Assembly (NCBI RefSeq): GCF_000711225.1
Contig: NZ_JOMG01000002.1
Location: forward strand, 1,004,501-1,068,500
DNA: 64,000 nucleotides
Direction: 5' to 3'
Origin: Pelobacter seleniigenes DSM 18267
GTDB lineage: Bacteria > Desulfobacterota > Desulfuromonadia > Desulfuromonadales > Geopsychrobacteraceae
Of the stretch, positions 1-9,216 are shown one piece after another. A program made the position numbers and the translations under genes. The notes below the pieces were generated by a model. It saw only the letters and a list, made by a program, of their open reading frames with translations, did no database searches and had not been told where the DNA came from. How positions within the stretch are numbered: position 1 is the stretch's first letter; each line of letters opens with the position of its first letter.

Positions 1-360
1 CACATTGCCGTCGGTATCCTGATAACGCATGGTCACTTCGCTGTAGCGTTTGACGCTGGCGTAGTAACCGGGCACGGACAGGCAACCCTCTTCTTCGAGG
101 GAATCCCCCGAGCCGGAGATAACCTCCGGATTCACAGCGATAATCAGATCGTTTTCCGCGTCTTTGGGGGAACAGTCGAGCACGATGAGCCGTTGCAGTA
201 CCCCGACCTGGGGGGCGGCCAAACCGACCCCGGGAGCAGCGTACATGGTTTCTGCCATGTCGTCTGCCAGTTGCTTGAGTTCATCGTTGAACTCCGTCAC
301 CGGAGCCGACTTCTGTTTCAGCAAGGGTTCCGGATAATGTACTATTTTTCGTAATGCCAT
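1..360 (-). CDS. def: Peptide deformylase, N-terminal 120 residues (cut by window edge)
   Basis: Removes the formyl group from the N-terminal methionine of nascent proteins. The reading frame starts at the ATG at 360 and runs off the left edge without a stop, so only the N-terminal 120 residues are seen. Motif 1 (GVGLAAPQ, residues 44-51) and motif 2 (EGCLS, residues 91-95, with the metal-ligand Cys93) are both intact; the HExxH motif lies beyond the window. The start MALRKIVHYPEP is typical of the family. Its operon partner (often fmt) would lie to the left and cannot be seen. Confidence 0.96.
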   Translation of the reverse strand, partial: MALRKIVHYPEPLLKQKSAPVTEFNDELKQLADDMAETMYAAPGVGLAAPQVGVLQRLIVLDCSPKDAENDLIIAVNPEVISGSGDSLEEEGCLSVPGYYASVKRYSEVTMRYQDTDGNV

Positions 361-524
361 TCTCAACTCTCCGACAGTCGTCCTGTCATGGTTTATTGAT
401 ATAGAAAAGGCCTTCAGGAGAAGGCTCTTTTCATATTAACCCGTGATTCATTGTACCGTCAACCAATGGCCGAAACTCGGACCGGGTTCGTGTTTCGGCA
501 AACACCGCAAACGCTATCGGCCGC

Positions 525-1280
525 TTACGGGAACAGCAACAGCTTGAGGGCGAACACGAACACCGTGACCGTCACCATCTTCTTGATCCAGTCATGCCCC
601 TTGGCCACCGCCAGTTTCGGTCCGAGCATGCCCCCGATGGAGTTGCCGACCGCCAGGGCGATCCCCAGCACATAATCGATCTGGCCATGGTAGATGAATA
701 CGGCCAAAGCGATGATGGTATAGGAAAAAATAACAAAGACTTTGACCGCATTGATCCGCACCAGATCCAGTCCATGAACCAGCAACGCGGTGATAACGAT
801 AAAACCGATCCCGGCCTGCACAAAACCACCGTAAATGCCGACCCCGAAAAAGGTGATCACCAGCACCACCTTGCGCCAGAAACCGAACACGACATTATCC
901 CGGCGAAAATGCTTCATCGGATCAAGAGCGGTAAAAACCATGACTCCCAACATGATGATTGCCAGTAACCGGTTAAAGACCTGATCATCCAGGTTAACGG
1001 CCAGGCTCGCCCCCAGCCAGCTGCCCAATAATGCCGGCGGGGTACAAAGCAGCGCCAGATCCAGGGGCATCACTCCGCGTTTACGAAAGCCACGGACGGC
1101 AAACAGGTTTTGGCAGAAAATGGCAATCCGGTTGGTCCCATTGGCAACGGCACTGGGCAAGCCCATGAAGATGAGCAACGGCAGGGTCATCAGTGAGCCG
1201 CCGCCGGCAAGCACGTTAAGAATACCCGCGAGAATACCGACGGCGAAAAGAAGCGGAAGTTGCCATACATAAGCGTCCAT
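525..1280 (-). CDS. TSUP (TauE/SafE) family membrane transporter
   Basis: A 251-residue hydrophobic protein with about eight membrane segments. The N-terminal repeat carries the family pattern AGILNVLAGGGSLMTLPLL followed by NGTNRIA, as in TSUP/TauE/SafE exporters of sulfite, sulfoacetate or other small organosulfur anions. The family is broad and nothing adjacent identifies the substrate. It stands alone between def and the histidine kinase, on the same strand as both. Length is normal for the family (about 250). The family call is firm; the substrate is unknown. Confidence 0.88.
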   Translation of the reverse strand: MDAYVWQLPLLFAVGILAGILNVLAGGGSLMTLPLLIFMGLPSAVANGTNRIAIFCQNLFAVRGFRKRGVMPLDLALLCTPPALLGSWLGASLAVNLDDQVFNRLLAIIMLGVMVFTALDPMKHFRRDNVVFGFWRKVVLVITFFGVGIYGGFVQAGIGFIVITALLVHGLDLVRINAVKVFVIFSYTIIALAVFIYHGQIDYVLGIALAVGNSIGGMLGPKLAVAKGHDWIKKMVTVTVFVFALKLLLFP

Positions 1281-1598
1281 GAAAAACCTCTCAGCGACTC
1301 TCTGGTCAATGAAAAATTAACGATTAAAGGCGCTAATATGCCTTATCCGCAACCGGCCGTCCAGACCAATAATGTTGTCGAAGAGCCCCTTGTAACGCTT
1401 TACGCCAAGAGCCGTTTTCTCCAATTGCGGCACACCGGGCTGCACTACGGAAACGACAAAGCTGGCAGCCCGTTGAGGCCATGGATGGGCGATCAAAATC
1501 TATGACGCCTTTCTAACTCATTGATTTTGCAAGGGGGGGGAGGGGAGGACATCGCTCTTTTCTCCATCGGGCGTGGAAAAGGCCGGAGATGGACTTTT
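1281..1598. other. 318-bp intergenic stretch with a short inverted repeat
   Basis: No convincing gene. An open frame of about 55 codons from 1338 has no family resemblance I recognise. ATCAAAATC at 1492-1500 and ATTGATTTTGCAAGG at 1520-1534 contain the inverted pair CAAAATC/GATTTTG. A similar pair lies at 43270-43312 behind the MFS transporter, so this may be a dispersed repeat. A run of G residues follows at about 1533-1547. Confidence 0.4.
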
Positions 1599-3710
1599 TC
1601 AACAAGTTGCCTGAGCTAGGGGCAAGTGGATGGTAAAACTGGTCCCTTTGCCCGGTTCGCTGGCAACGGCAATCTGCCCTTTATGCTGGGTGATGATATC
1701 ATAGGCAATGGACAATCCCAGGCCGGTCCCAGCCCCGACCTCTTTGGTGGTAAAGAACGGTTCGAAGATATGGCTGAGGTCAGCCGCTGGGATGCCGCAG
1801 CCGTTATCGGAAATTTCAATCAGAATCTCCTCTCCGTCGCAACGGGTGACGATACGGATTTCCCCCTGTCCCTCAATCGCTTGCGCCGCATTGATCAGCA
1901 GGTTCATAAACACCTGATTCAGTTGCCCGGCATTGCACGAGAGCAGGGGCAATTGTCCATAATCCTTGTGAACATCAGCCTTGTATTTGATTTCGTTCCA
2001 GACAATATTGAGAGTGCTCTCCAACCCCTCATTCAGGTCCGCCTCCTGCCACTGTTCTTCGTCAATCCGGGCAAAGCCTTTCAGGTTCTGGACAATTTTC
2101 CTGACCCGCTGGCCGCCATCGATGGATTCCTGGATTAAATCCGTGAGATCCTCGTGGATATAATCGATCTTCAAACGCTTGCGCAACTCGGCGACCTCGG
2201 CGCAGGCTGTCGCAAGGTCCATGCTCCCCCGGGCAGCCTGGTCCAAGGCCAGTTGCTGGCCCTGCTGGTACTCGTTCAATTTGGCAAAATACCGCTCCAG
2301 GCTCCTCAGGTTACTGAGAATAAACCCCAACGGATTATTGATCTCGTGCGCCACGCCGGCAGCGAGTTGGCCGATGGAAGCCATCTTCTCCTGCTGGAGC
2401 AGCTGCGACTGGGTCGCTTTCAGTTCGGTATAAGCCTGCTCAAGCTTGGCGTTGCTGCGCTCCAGTTCGCTGTTCCGCTGAACAATCTCTTCTTCCAGTT
2501 TTTTGCGTGCCGTGATATCGGCAAAAACGGCTATCGTACCGATAATCTCTCCCCCGGCATTCCGTCGTGGCCCGCCATAGATACTGTAATCGATCCGTGA
2601 CCCGTCGCGCCGCTGCCGCTGGACTTCAATCCCGTCCTGAACCACCCCGCTGCAAACCTGTTCGTGCAGGCCTCTGAATTCAGCCAGATTGTGTTCCGCC
2701 ACGGTGGGCAGGATTTTGCCCATGACCTCTTCGGCACGCCAGCCGAACATCTGCTCGGCTCCCCGGCTCCAAACCACCTCAACTTTCCCCTCCAGATCAA
2801 GACCAACGATGGCGATCGGTGCCGAATCAATCAGTGTGCGCAGCACCTCCTCGCTCTGCCGCAGGGAGTCCTTGGTTGATGCCAGCTGGCTGCGATTCTC
2901 AAGGAACTGTTCAACAACCCGCGCCATCTCGCCAATTTCATCATTGCCCCGAACCGGGATCTGCGGTGACAGCCCCTCACTTTTCCCGGAACGCAGATAA
3001 TGGCTGATCTGCAACAATCGCCTGACGACATGGTGACCGAAAAAAAACCTCGCAACCAGCCAGGCCAGCAGCAAGCTGCCGATCAGCAAAGCAAGAATGA
3101 CTCTCTGCTCTTTTTTTGAGGCGGCATTAAGCTCCTCAACGGTCTGATCAAAGCTGGCGGCAAAACGGACCGACAGGTGGTGCGCGGCCCCGACCATGTT
3201 GACGGCTTGCTCCTGTAATTGCTCATGCAGGCGGTGCAACTGGCTCTGCATGACGTTCCGACTCCCCGCAGGGGGGGCGGAACGCAGCGTCTTTTCCAAC
3301 AATTTGACTAATATATTCAAACTGTTGCGAAACAGTTGCCCGGACTCATGCAAGGCGAGAACCTGAACGTCGCTACTCGTTCGGCCGAGCTTTTCCACCA
3401 GCCCATCAAGCCGTTCAACCTGAGTCAGAGCTTCGGCATAGCCAGTATGCATTTCAGCAAGAGAACCTGCCTTGAGCAACCGGTAAGATTCACGCTCGAT
3501 CAGCAGGGTGGTTTCAACAAGCTCCTGGGCCATCTGCAACTGGCCCAGCCGCTCACCGGCCAACCGGCTACTGAGCTCAGCGGAAACGCGCAACGAATAA
3601 ACCGCGGTCAAAGCACCAGCGACAACCAGCAACGCCTGAAGCCACAAGGCAAGGGAATACTTTTGTCTGAGGGTTTTAGGCCTGGGCAGATGTTTCCAGA
3701 ACAGGAACAT
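1599..3710 (-). CDS. Membrane sensor histidine kinase (HAMP-PAS-HisKA-HATPase)
   Basis: 703-residue sensor kinase. Membrane segments lie at about 20-40 and 204-225 and bracket a periplasmic helical sensor region of about 160 residues. Then follow HAMP (about 226-278), PAS (about 287-400), a coiled linker, and HisKA with phospho-acceptor His455 in [11 protein letters not shown]. The ATPase domain has an N-box near 597-612, DNGCGIP at 635-641 and GAGTGLGLS at 659-667. The class is that of NtrB/ZraS-like kinases. Its start lies 15 bp downstream of the periplasmic binding protein gene stop, so the two are almost certainly co-transcribed. No response regulator is present nearby, so it is an orphan kinase in this window. 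Confidence 0.93.
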   Translation of the reverse strand: MFLFWKHLPRPKTLRQKYSLALWLQALLVVAGALTAVYSLRVSAELSSRLAGERLGQLQMAQELVETTLLIERESYRLLKAGSLAEMHTGYAEALTQVERLDGLVEKLGRTSSDVQVLALHESGQLFRNSLNILVKLLEKTLRSAPPAGSRNVMQSQLHRLHEQLQEQAVNMVGAAHHLSVRFAASFDQTVEELNAASKKEQRVILALLIGSLLLAWLVARFFFGHHVVRRLLQISHYLRSGKSEGLSPQIPVRGNDEIGEMARVVEQFLENRSQLASTKDSLRQSEEVLRTLIDSAPIAIVGLDLEGKVEVVWSRGAEQMFGWRAEEVMGKILPTVAEHNLAEFRGLHEQVCSGVVQDGIEVQRQRRDGSRIDYSIYGGPRRNAGGEIIGTIAVFADITARKKLEEEIVQRNSELERSNAKLEQAYTELKATQSQLLQQEKMASIGQLAAGVAHEINNPLGFILSNLRSLERYFAKLNEYQQGQQLALDQAARGSMDLATACAEVAELRKRLKIDYIHEDLTDLIQESIDGGQRVRKIVQNLKGFARIDEEQWQEADLNEGLESTLNIVWNEIKYKADVHKDYGQLPLLSCNAGQLNQVFMNLLINAAQAIEGQGEIRIVTRCDGEEILIEISDNGCGIPAADLSHIFEPFFTTKEVGAGTGLGLSIAYDIITQHKGQIAVASEPGKGTSFTIHLPLAQATC

Positions 3711-3725
3711 AGTTTATCCTTGCAC

Positions 3726-4853
3726 TCAGTGCTGCCAGATCTGCCGATAAATATCCCGGTAACCATTATCAGGGTCAAAATGGTACTGCGCTCCGCCATC
3801 GAATTCGACATTCTCGGGTGTCACCAGGTGAACTGGAAAGATGTAGCCGCTGACCGGCTGTCCTGCCAACAAGCGGTTCAATTCATCCACCAGTTGCCAA
3901 CCATGCATATTAAGGGGTTCTGCCACGGTGCCAACCTGGTAAATCCCGCTGGCAATGCGCATGAAGGCAGCGCTGCTGCCATCTCCGGCCGACAGAAAAC
4001 GCAGATTATCCGCAAGTTCCCCGGCGGTAATCAGTTCCGGGGTCGCGTAGTCAAAATAAATATCATTGATGGCCAGGGCATAGGTCCAGCGCGGCCCATA
4101 GGCTTTCAGCAATTGGCTGGTTGCCCTCGGCATCTGTTCGGCACAGTCGGAAATCGCCAGGTCGCGGATCTCCAGCAAGGAACAATCCGGACAGTCACGA
4201 ATCACTGCCGCCATGGCATCAGCCTTGGCCGTGGCAATGGCAAAGTTCGAGTCGGTAAAGATCACCACTCCGGCTCGTCCCTGGGCAGCAACCACCGCAG
4301 CGGCTGCGGTCACCCGCGCAACCGCCAGGGGATCGGTCGAAACATTCATGGCCACCGGGGTTCCGGGGAGCGGACCGGCTTCGGCAGCAACATGCCAGCC
4401 GACCACCGGAATCTTCCGCTGCTCAAAAAGCCGCAGTTGCTTTGTCAAGGCCGCCGCATCGGTGCCGATCAGAAGCAAACCATCGGGGGTTGCCGCCAAG
4501 GCCGCGGCAACAGCTTGATTGCGGCCGGACGGGCTGCCGCCGGCATCATAAATCTTAACCTGCCAGCGCAGTTCCCTGGCCGCTTCCTCGATCCCCCTGG
4601 CGACGCCTAAAATTCCCCCATTACGCAGGTCCTCGCACAGGACGGCAATCCTTTTGTCCCGCTGCCCGGACGGACCGTTGCGGGGACCGCCCCAAGGCGG
4701 ATTTATCCTGCCGGCCTCAGCGACCTCTTGTTGCAACGCAGCCAACGACCGGTCAGCTGCCGCAAACCCAGCCTCTGCGCTACACAATGACAGGATCAAT
4801 CCCACAAAAATGATCCCCGTTAAACGTCGCAAGTGACTATTGCTGCGCATCAC
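3726..4853 (-). CDS. Periplasmic sugar-binding-like protein (Peripla_BP_4 type)
   Basis: 375 residues with a basic N-terminus and hydrophobic signal segment (about 12-31, ending near AEAGFAAA), hence exported. The fold is that of ribose/galactose-type binding proteins: RIAVLCEDLRNGGILGVARGIEEAA, then DGLLLIGTDAAAL, PVVGWHVAA and a late AINDIYFDYATPE segment. There are no ABC permease or ATPase genes next to it. Instead it directly precedes a histidine kinase (15 bp gap), which suggests a ligand receptor presenting signals to the kinase, as LuxP does for LuxQ. That role is inference; the binding-protein fold is well supported. The ligand is unknown. Confidence 0.85.
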   Translation of the reverse strand: MMRSNSHLRRLTGIIFVGLILSLCSAEAGFAAADRSLAALQQEVAEAGRINPPWGGPRNGPSGQRDKRIAVLCEDLRNGGILGVARGIEEAARELRWQVKIYDAGGSPSGRNQAVAAALAATPDGLLLIGTDAAALTKQLRLFEQRKIPVVGWHVAAEAGPLPGTPVAMNVSTDPLAVARVTAAAAVVAAQGRAGVVIFTDSNFAIATAKADAMAAVIRDCPDCSLLEIRDLAISDCAEQMPRATSQLLKAYGPRWTYALAINDIYFDYATPELITAGELADNLRFLSAGDGSSAAFMRIASGIYQVGTVAEPLNMHGWQLVDELNRLLAGQPVSGYIFPVHLVTPENVEFDGGAQYHFDPDNGYRDIYRQIWQH

Positions 4854-5244
4854 AACTCTCCATTCTTACCCTTGAAGAAGGGAATTGTCGGGTCCGGCTC
4901 AGCCCGAAGGCCCCCCAAAAAACCGAAGCGGTAACTCGTTGCACTAAAATTTATAGTTTTTAATTATTTAATTCTATATCAACTAACGGCTTTTTGTAAA
5001 GAAACATGCGTAAAATAGTCGGTCTTTCTAGCACCAAAATAAGTCAGGGTGAACAGACTAGAGGAAATGCCCATCTTGGGGCATTTATCAATGCTTGGTG
5101 GAGAGGGATGAAATTTATAAAACCTCTAAAAATCAGTAGGCCAGAAGATCAACGCCGATTTTAATCGCTCATTCCTGGATTCAGCAGGCTTTTTTTTCAA
5201 CAGCCTGCGTCAGGCAGGATCTGGTTGAAGAATAGTGTGTGATT
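4854..5244. other. 391-bp intergenic region, AT-rich, no gene seen
   Basis: Holds the promoter of the binding protein-kinase pair (minus strand) and the 3' side of tcdA. The stretch 4945-5010 is very AT-rich. A short hairpin AAATGCCC-ATCTT-GGGGCATTT lies near 5064-5086. GCAGGC/GCCTGC arms at about 5186-5210 enclose a T-rich loop. No recognised riboswitch or RNA gene fits. Confidence 0.4.
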
Positions 5245-6000
5245 TCAGCAGCCGCTCAGCTGCCGGATGACCTCGCCGGCCATGGTCAGGCCGAAGATGG
5301 GGGGGAGATAGGAGGAGCTGCCCAGCACCGGTTTGCGCGCATCAGCGTCCGGACCGGTCAGGGGTCGAAATTCTTCGGTTGAATAAACCACCTTGACCCC
5401 TTTGCTGATGCCACGTTTGCGCAGTTCCCGGCGCATGGTCCTGGCCAGCCGGCATTTTTCGGTCTTGGCCAGGTCACTGACCAGCACCTGGGTCGGGTCA
5501 AGCTTGTTGGCTGCCCCCATGGAGGAAATAATCGGCAGGCCATGCTCATAACAATACTGGATCAGGTGGATCTTCGAGGTGATCTTGTCGATACAATCAA
5601 GCACATAGTCGAAGGGTTCGGCGAGCAGTTCCGCGGCGGTGTCTGCCTCATAGTAAGCATGCCTGGCGATCACTTCGATCTGCGGATTGATCTCGCGGCA
5701 GCGCTCGGCCATGACCTCGACCTTGACCCGACCGACGGTCTTCTCCAGGGCATGAATCTGACGGTTGATATTGGAGACGCAAACAGTGTCGAAATCGACC
5801 AGGGTCAAGCGGCCGACCCCGCCCCGGGCCAAGGCTTCGACAGCATAACTGCCGACCCCACCGACCCCGAACACCGCAACCGAGGCGTTGGCGAGTTTAG
5901 TGATTCCTGCGCTGCCAAGCAGCAGTTCCATGCGGGTCAATCTGTGTAATTCGGTCATACCTGATCCAAGGAGCTCGGCATTGGCTGCCAAGCTTTCCAT
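5245..6000 (-). CDS. tcdA: tRNA threonylcarbamoyladenosine dehydratase (ThiF/E1-like)
   Basis: ATP-dependent enzyme of the E1/ThiF superfamily that cyclises t6A37 to ct6A in ANN-decoding tRNAs. The nucleotide-binding glycine motif VFGVGGVGSYAVEALARGG is followed by LVDFDTVCVSNINRQ and later CIDKITSKI and SSMGAANKLDPT, all diagnostic of TcdA (formerly YgdL/CsdL). 251 residues from the ATG at 6000; a second ATG at 5958 (MTELHRLTRMELLLG) matches the usual family start better and would give 237 residues. Neither has a strong ribosome site, which fits translational coupling to the upstream TatD gene, 11 bp away. Confidence 0.94.
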   Translation of the reverse strand: MESLAANAELLGSGMTELHRLTRMELLLGSAGITKLANASVAVFGVGGVGSYAVEALARGGVGRLTLVDFDTVCVSNINRQIHALEKTVGRVKVEVMAERCREINPQIEVIARHAYYEADTAAELLAEPFDYVLDCIDKITSKIHLIQYCYEHGLPIISSMGAANKLDPTQVLVSDLAKTEKCRLARTMRRELRKRGISKGVKVVYSTEEFRPLTGPDADARKPVLGSSSYLPPIFGLTMAGEVIRQLSGC

Positions 6001-6011
6001 ATAAGTAAAAG

Positions 6012-6785
6012 TTATTGTCCAGCGCCCCCGGCAACGAGGACAACCCCCAACAATCGTCGGGCATTGGCGGTGGTCGCAGTCAAGACCATCTTCAATGGCT
6101 CTTCACGCAGCACGGCGATGCGTTCCGCCACTTGCAACAAAACTGCCGGATCGGCGGTCATATCCGGGTAATCCGTCTCCAGGACCAGCCCGCTCAAAGG
6201 CAACTCGGTGACAACCTGGGGCAATTTACGAGCATTCTCCCGCAGCAGAATCGGTCCGACACCGATCAAAAACCCCTCGCCAACCAGTTGCCGGGCAACC
6301 TGCAAACTGGCCGAAAAGCCGTGCCAGATGCCGCCGACCCGGGGACCCACCTGAAGTTCGCGGAGAATCTCCAGCAACCGCCCGGTGGCCTTGCGCGCGT
6401 GCAGCAGCACTGGCAAATTCATCTTCAAGGCGATGGCTAGCTGCTCCCGCAGGACCCGCTCCTGAATCTCAAAGGCAGGGCCGACAGCGCCGTCCAGGCC
6501 GATCTCACCGATGGCCACCACCCGTTCCTGTGCAGCCAATCGGGTCAACTCCATTGCCACCGTCCCATTCCACTGTTCAGCATAGGCCGGATGCAGCCCG
6601 GGCGCGGCATAAACATCGCTCTGTTGCTCGGCCAGCGCAACAATGCCAGCCCAGCCTGCGGGTTTGACGCCTGGGATGACAAAGCCCTCGACCCCGCCGG
6701 ACCTGGCCGCAGCCAGTCGGTCCGCCTCAGCAGCAGCCGGAGCCGGAAAATCAAGATGGATGTGAGTATCGATCAGCGGCAGCAT
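6012..6785 (-). CDS. TatD-family metal-dependent hydrolase
   Basis: 257-residue TIM-barrel hydrolase of the TatD DNase family. Metal-binding IDTHIHLDF is at the N-terminus, with GEIGLDG, PVLLHARKATG, HGFSASLQVA and VLETDYPDM in family order. TatD proteins are 3'-5' exonucleases acting on DNA/RNA, but the family is broad. Upstream of tcdA (11 bp gap), probably one transcript. The lower similarity to classical TatD (RxxxG rather than the full ATP-like motif) makes YcfH/YjjV-like naming unsafe, so no symbol is given. Confidence 0.92.
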   Translation of the reverse strand: MLPLIDTHIHLDFPAPAAAEADRLAAARSGGVEGFVIPGVKPAGWAGIVALAEQQSDVYAAPGLHPAYAEQWNGTVAMELTRLAAQERVVAIGEIGLDGAVGPAFEIQERVLREQLAIALKMNLPVLLHARKATGRLLEILRELQVGPRVGGIWHGFSASLQVARQLVGEGFLIGVGPILLRENARKLPQVVTELPLSGLVLETDYPDMTADPAVLLQVAERIAVLREEPLKMVLTATTANARRLLGVVLVAGGAGQ

Positions 6786-6878
6786 CGCCGCATGGTAGCA
6801 AAAGTTTCCAGGCGGGGGATAGCAAAATAGGACGGAGAGGGGCAGGGTGGGGGTTGGCTCTTTTCACCCCCATGCCGA

Positions 6879-6902
6879 CCTTCCCCCATCGAAGGGGGAA
6901 GG
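6879..6902. repeat. Intergenic hairpin
   Basis: CCTTCCCCC (6879-6887) pairs with GGGGGAAGG (6894-6902) across a six-base loop. It lies between tatD start and the YhdH-like gene stop, so it may end the YhdH-like transcript. No clear T-run follows, so it may instead be a dispersed intergenic repeat. Confidence 0.45.
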
Positions 6903-6955
6903 AGAGCAACCTGTTAGTGAAAGTCAAGACGGAGATGATTAAGAACCGGAGTTTC

Positions 6956-7957
6956 TCAGCTCTCCAGCAGGTTGACCAGGGCGCGGCGTTTGAGCTGGCC
7001 CTTGAGGATCAGCTGAATCTTCTCTTCCAGCCCGGCCAGGGTGACCTCTTCAACCATTTCCGTCAGACCGGCAACTTTCCAATCTCCGGCCAGATGATCC
7101 CAGGCGCGGGTTCTACGCTCCAGGGAACACTGGGCGGAATCGATCCCGATGAGCCGGACACCGCGCAGAATAAAGGGGAAAACATTGATATTCAGATCCG
7201 CTGAAGCGACCAGCCCGCAGCAGGTGGCCACGCCGTCATATTTGGTCGATTTGAGGGCCGCGGCAAGCAGGTCACCGCCGACACAATCGACCACCCCGGC
7301 CCAGGTGGTTTTCAGCAGGGGCCGTTCATTGCCGGTCAGCAGGGTTTCCCGACTGATCACCCGCTTGGCACCGAGCTTTTCCAGGTAGGGGGTTTCCTGC
7401 TCTTTGCCGGTAACTGCTGTAACCTCAAAACCGATGGTCGCCAGAATCGCCACGGCCAGGCTGCCAACGCCACCGGTGGCGCCGGTCACCAGCACCGGTC
7501 CGTCCGCCGGTTTGACCCCGCTTTCGACCAGTTCCTGCACCGACAGAGCTGCGGTTAGCCCGGCGGTTCCGAACATCATACTCTCTTTGAGACTGAGTCC
7601 GGCCGGCAGCCGCACCGCCCACTGACTCGGCACCCGGATCAGCTGGCCAAAACCGCCGTCGGTCTCCATGCCCAGATCATAGCTGGTGACAATGACCTGA
7701 TCGCCGGGCGCAAAGCTGCCGTCGCTGCAGGAGACCACCTCGCCGGCGGCATCGATCCCGGGGGTATGGGGGAAATTCCGGGTCACCCCCGGATTGCCGG
7801 TCGCGGACAGGGCATCTTTGTAATTGAGGGACGAATAATGCACCTTGACAACCAGTTCGCCAGCCGGCAGATCATCCAGGCTGCGCGTCACAATGGAACG
7901 GGTGAAGGTTTTTTTCTCGGGCTGTTCAACCAGCAGAGCCTTGAATTCTGTTGCCAT
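6956..7957 (-). CDS. YhdH/AcuI-family NADPH-dependent quinone/acryloyl-CoA reductase
   Basis: 333-residue zinc-free medium-chain dehydrogenase. GroES-like N-terminal half (VKVHYSSLNYKDALSATGN, FPHTPGIDAAGEV), then nucleotide-binding TGATGGVGSLAV at about 160 and LEKLGAKRVISR. This matches the YhdH/YhfP (AcuI) subfamily, whose characterised members reduce acryloyl-CoA or quinones. Divergently transcribed from an HxlR regulator with about 150 bp between the starts; HxlR/YodB-type regulators commonly control quinone or electrophile-responsive reductases, which fits. The substrate here is not proven. Confidence 0.9.
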   Translation of the reverse strand: MATEFKALLVEQPEKKTFTRSIVTRSLDDLPAGELVVKVHYSSLNYKDALSATGNPGVTRNFPHTPGIDAAGEVVSCSDGSFAPGDQVIVTSYDLGMETDGGFGQLIRVPSQWAVRLPAGLSLKESMMFGTAGLTAALSVQELVESGVKPADGPVLVTGATGGVGSLAVAILATIGFEVTAVTGKEQETPYLEKLGAKRVISRETLLTGNERPLLKTTWAGVVDCVGGDLLAAALKSTKYDGVATCCGLVASADLNINVFPFILRGVRLIGIDSAQCSLERRTRAWDHLAGDWKVAGLTEMVEEVTLAGLEEKIQLILKGQLKRRALVNLLES

Positions 7958-8052
7958 TTACACCTCCGTTATTCCCGCAGCAAGCGGTCCGGGAATGGGA
8001 AAAGTTGACATTCACATGCAATGGACCTAAAACTAGCCATTACCATCGCAAA

Positions 8053-8098
8053 GTGCAAGTACCCACTTTTTTGTACTGTAGTATCTGAAAGGATACTA
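8053..8098. promoter_or_regulatory. Putative HxlR operator between the divergent reductase and regulator genes
   Basis: Two inverted repeats are visible. AGTAC (8058-8062)/GTACT (8073-8077) has a 10-base spacer. TAGTATC (8079-8085)/GATACTA (8092-8098) has a 6-base spacer and ends 10 bases before the regulator start. A weak minus-strand promoter for the reductase (TTGCAC at 8058-8053, TAGTTT at 8035-8030, 17-bp spacing) overlaps the first repeat. Binding by the HxlR protein is inferred from position. Confidence 0.5.
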
Positions 8099-8108
8099 TT
8101 GAAAGAAG

Positions 8109-8468
8109 ATGATGCAAATGAATGATCGGGAAAACTATCGGTGCACGGTTTCGGTAACTCTGGAGATTATCGGCGGTAAATGGAAATCGTTGATTCTCTG
8201 GCAGCTGAGTTTCAAGACCTTGCGCTTCAGCCAGCTCCAACGCCGCCTGGCCAAAATCACCCAGAAGATGCTCACCCAGCAATTACGCGAACTGGAACGG
8301 GACGGCCTGATTCATCGCCAGGTCTATGCCGAAGTGCCGCCGCGGGTGGAGTATTCACTCACGGAGTTGGGCGAGAGCGTGGTGCCGATCCTGCAATTGA
8401 TGTGTCAGTGGGGGAAGGACTTCCTGCAAACCAGCCCGGCTCCGCCAGAGGATCAACAAGCCGGATGA
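8109..8468 (+). CDS. HxlR-family winged-helix transcriptional regulator
   Basis: 119 residues. The signature CTVSVTLEIIGGKWKSLILWQL, SFKTLRFSQLQRRLAKITQKMLTQQLRELERDGLIHR and PPRVEYSLTELG is the classical HxlR fold. The Cys near residue 11 is the conserved redox-reactive Cys of YodB-type members, so thiol or quinone sensing is plausible. An in-frame ATG at 8118 is an alternative start. It is divergent from the YhdH-like reductase and followed by a terminator. Confidence 0.93.
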   Translation: MMQMNDRENYRCTVSVTLEIIGGKWKSLILWQLSFKTLRFSQLQRRLAKITQKMLTQQLRELERDGLIHRQVYAEVPPRVEYSLTELGESVVPILQLMCQWGKDFLQTSPAPPEDQQAG

Positions 8469-8475
8469 GATGAGG

Positions 8476-8510
8476 AATGCCGCTCCCCCCCTCCCTCCGA
8501 GCGGCATTTT
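8476..8510 (+). terminator. Intrinsic terminator after the HxlR gene
   Basis: Ten-base stem AATGCCGCTC (8476-8485) / GAGCGGCATT (8499-8508) followed by TT on the plus strand, with A/T bases on the other side. It separates the HxlR gene from the convergent rpsD and may serve both. Confidence 0.7.
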
Positions 8511-8568
8511 GTATGCAATGACTTGCCGGGGTTTTCCCGTCGGGTGTTCGGGTGGCGATTGCGACAGC

Positions 8569-9189
8569 CTACTTCGAATACAGCTCGATAATCAGCTGCT
8601 CGTTGATTTCAGACCTGATTTCATCCCGCTCAGGCAGATGCTGCACACTGAAGCTCAAAGCCTGGGTATCGACGGCGAGCCAGCCGGCATGCTGAAAACG
8701 CGGACTTTCCGCCAGGTTCTTTTCCACCATGCTGCGTGAGCGCTCCGTCTCCTTGACACTGACCAGATCGCCACTACGCACCTGATATGACGGGATATCC
8801 ACCCGTTTCCCGTTCACCCGGATATGGCCATGATTGACCAACTGGCGAGCCTGCATCCTGGAAATACTGAAGCCGGCCCGAAACACCGCGTTGTCGAGGC
8901 GCGCTTCGAGCAGGGCCATCAGGTTGTCGCCGGTGACCCCTTTTTTCTGCGCGGCTTTTTTAAAGGTGTTGCGGAACTGCTTTTCCAGCAGCCCGTAACT
9001 GTTTTTCAGCTTCTGTTTCTCGATCAGCTGCAAACCGTAATCGGATATTTTCCGGCGCTGCTGCTTTTCACCATGCTGGCCCGGAGGATTGCTGCGCCTT
9101 TCCAATAAACGGTCATATTTGGGATTCTCAAAAATATTGATTCCGAAGCGGCGTACCAATTTTCCCTTCGGTCCGGTATATTTTGCCAT
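8569..9189 (-). CDS. rpsD: Ribosomal protein S4, zinc-free (C-minus) form
   Basis: 206-residue S4 with the S4 RNA-binding domain in the middle (LMALLEARLDNAVFRAGFS, ARQLVNHGHIRVNGKRVDIPSY). The N-terminus reads YTGPKGKLVRRFG, where zinc-binding S4 proteins have CxxC, and the later two cysteines are also absent, so this is the C-minus type. It stands alone rather than in the alpha operon (rpsM-rpsK-rpsD-rpoA). A strong ribosome site (AAGGAGAG) precedes the start. Together with the upstream Fur/Zur-like operator this suggests a zinc-independent paralogue. That there is a second S4 in this genome is inference. Confidence 0.95.
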   Translation of the reverse strand: MAKYTGPKGKLVRRFGINIFENPKYDRLLERRSNPPGQHGEKQQRRKISDYGLQLIEKQKLKNSYGLLEKQFRNTFKKAAQKKGVTGDNLMALLEARLDNAVFRAGFSISRMQARQLVNHGHIRVNGKRVDIPSYQVRSGDLVSVKETERSRSMVEKNLAESPRFQHAGWLAVDTQALSFSVQHLPERDEIRSEINEQLIIELYSK

Positions 9190-9216
9190 CTGTTGACACT
9201 CTCCTTTTTAATATTG

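Noticed and set aside
5064-5086. Hairpin considered as a riboswitch or small RNA
   Set aside because: Only one short stem, with no match to any conserved riboswitch core that I know.
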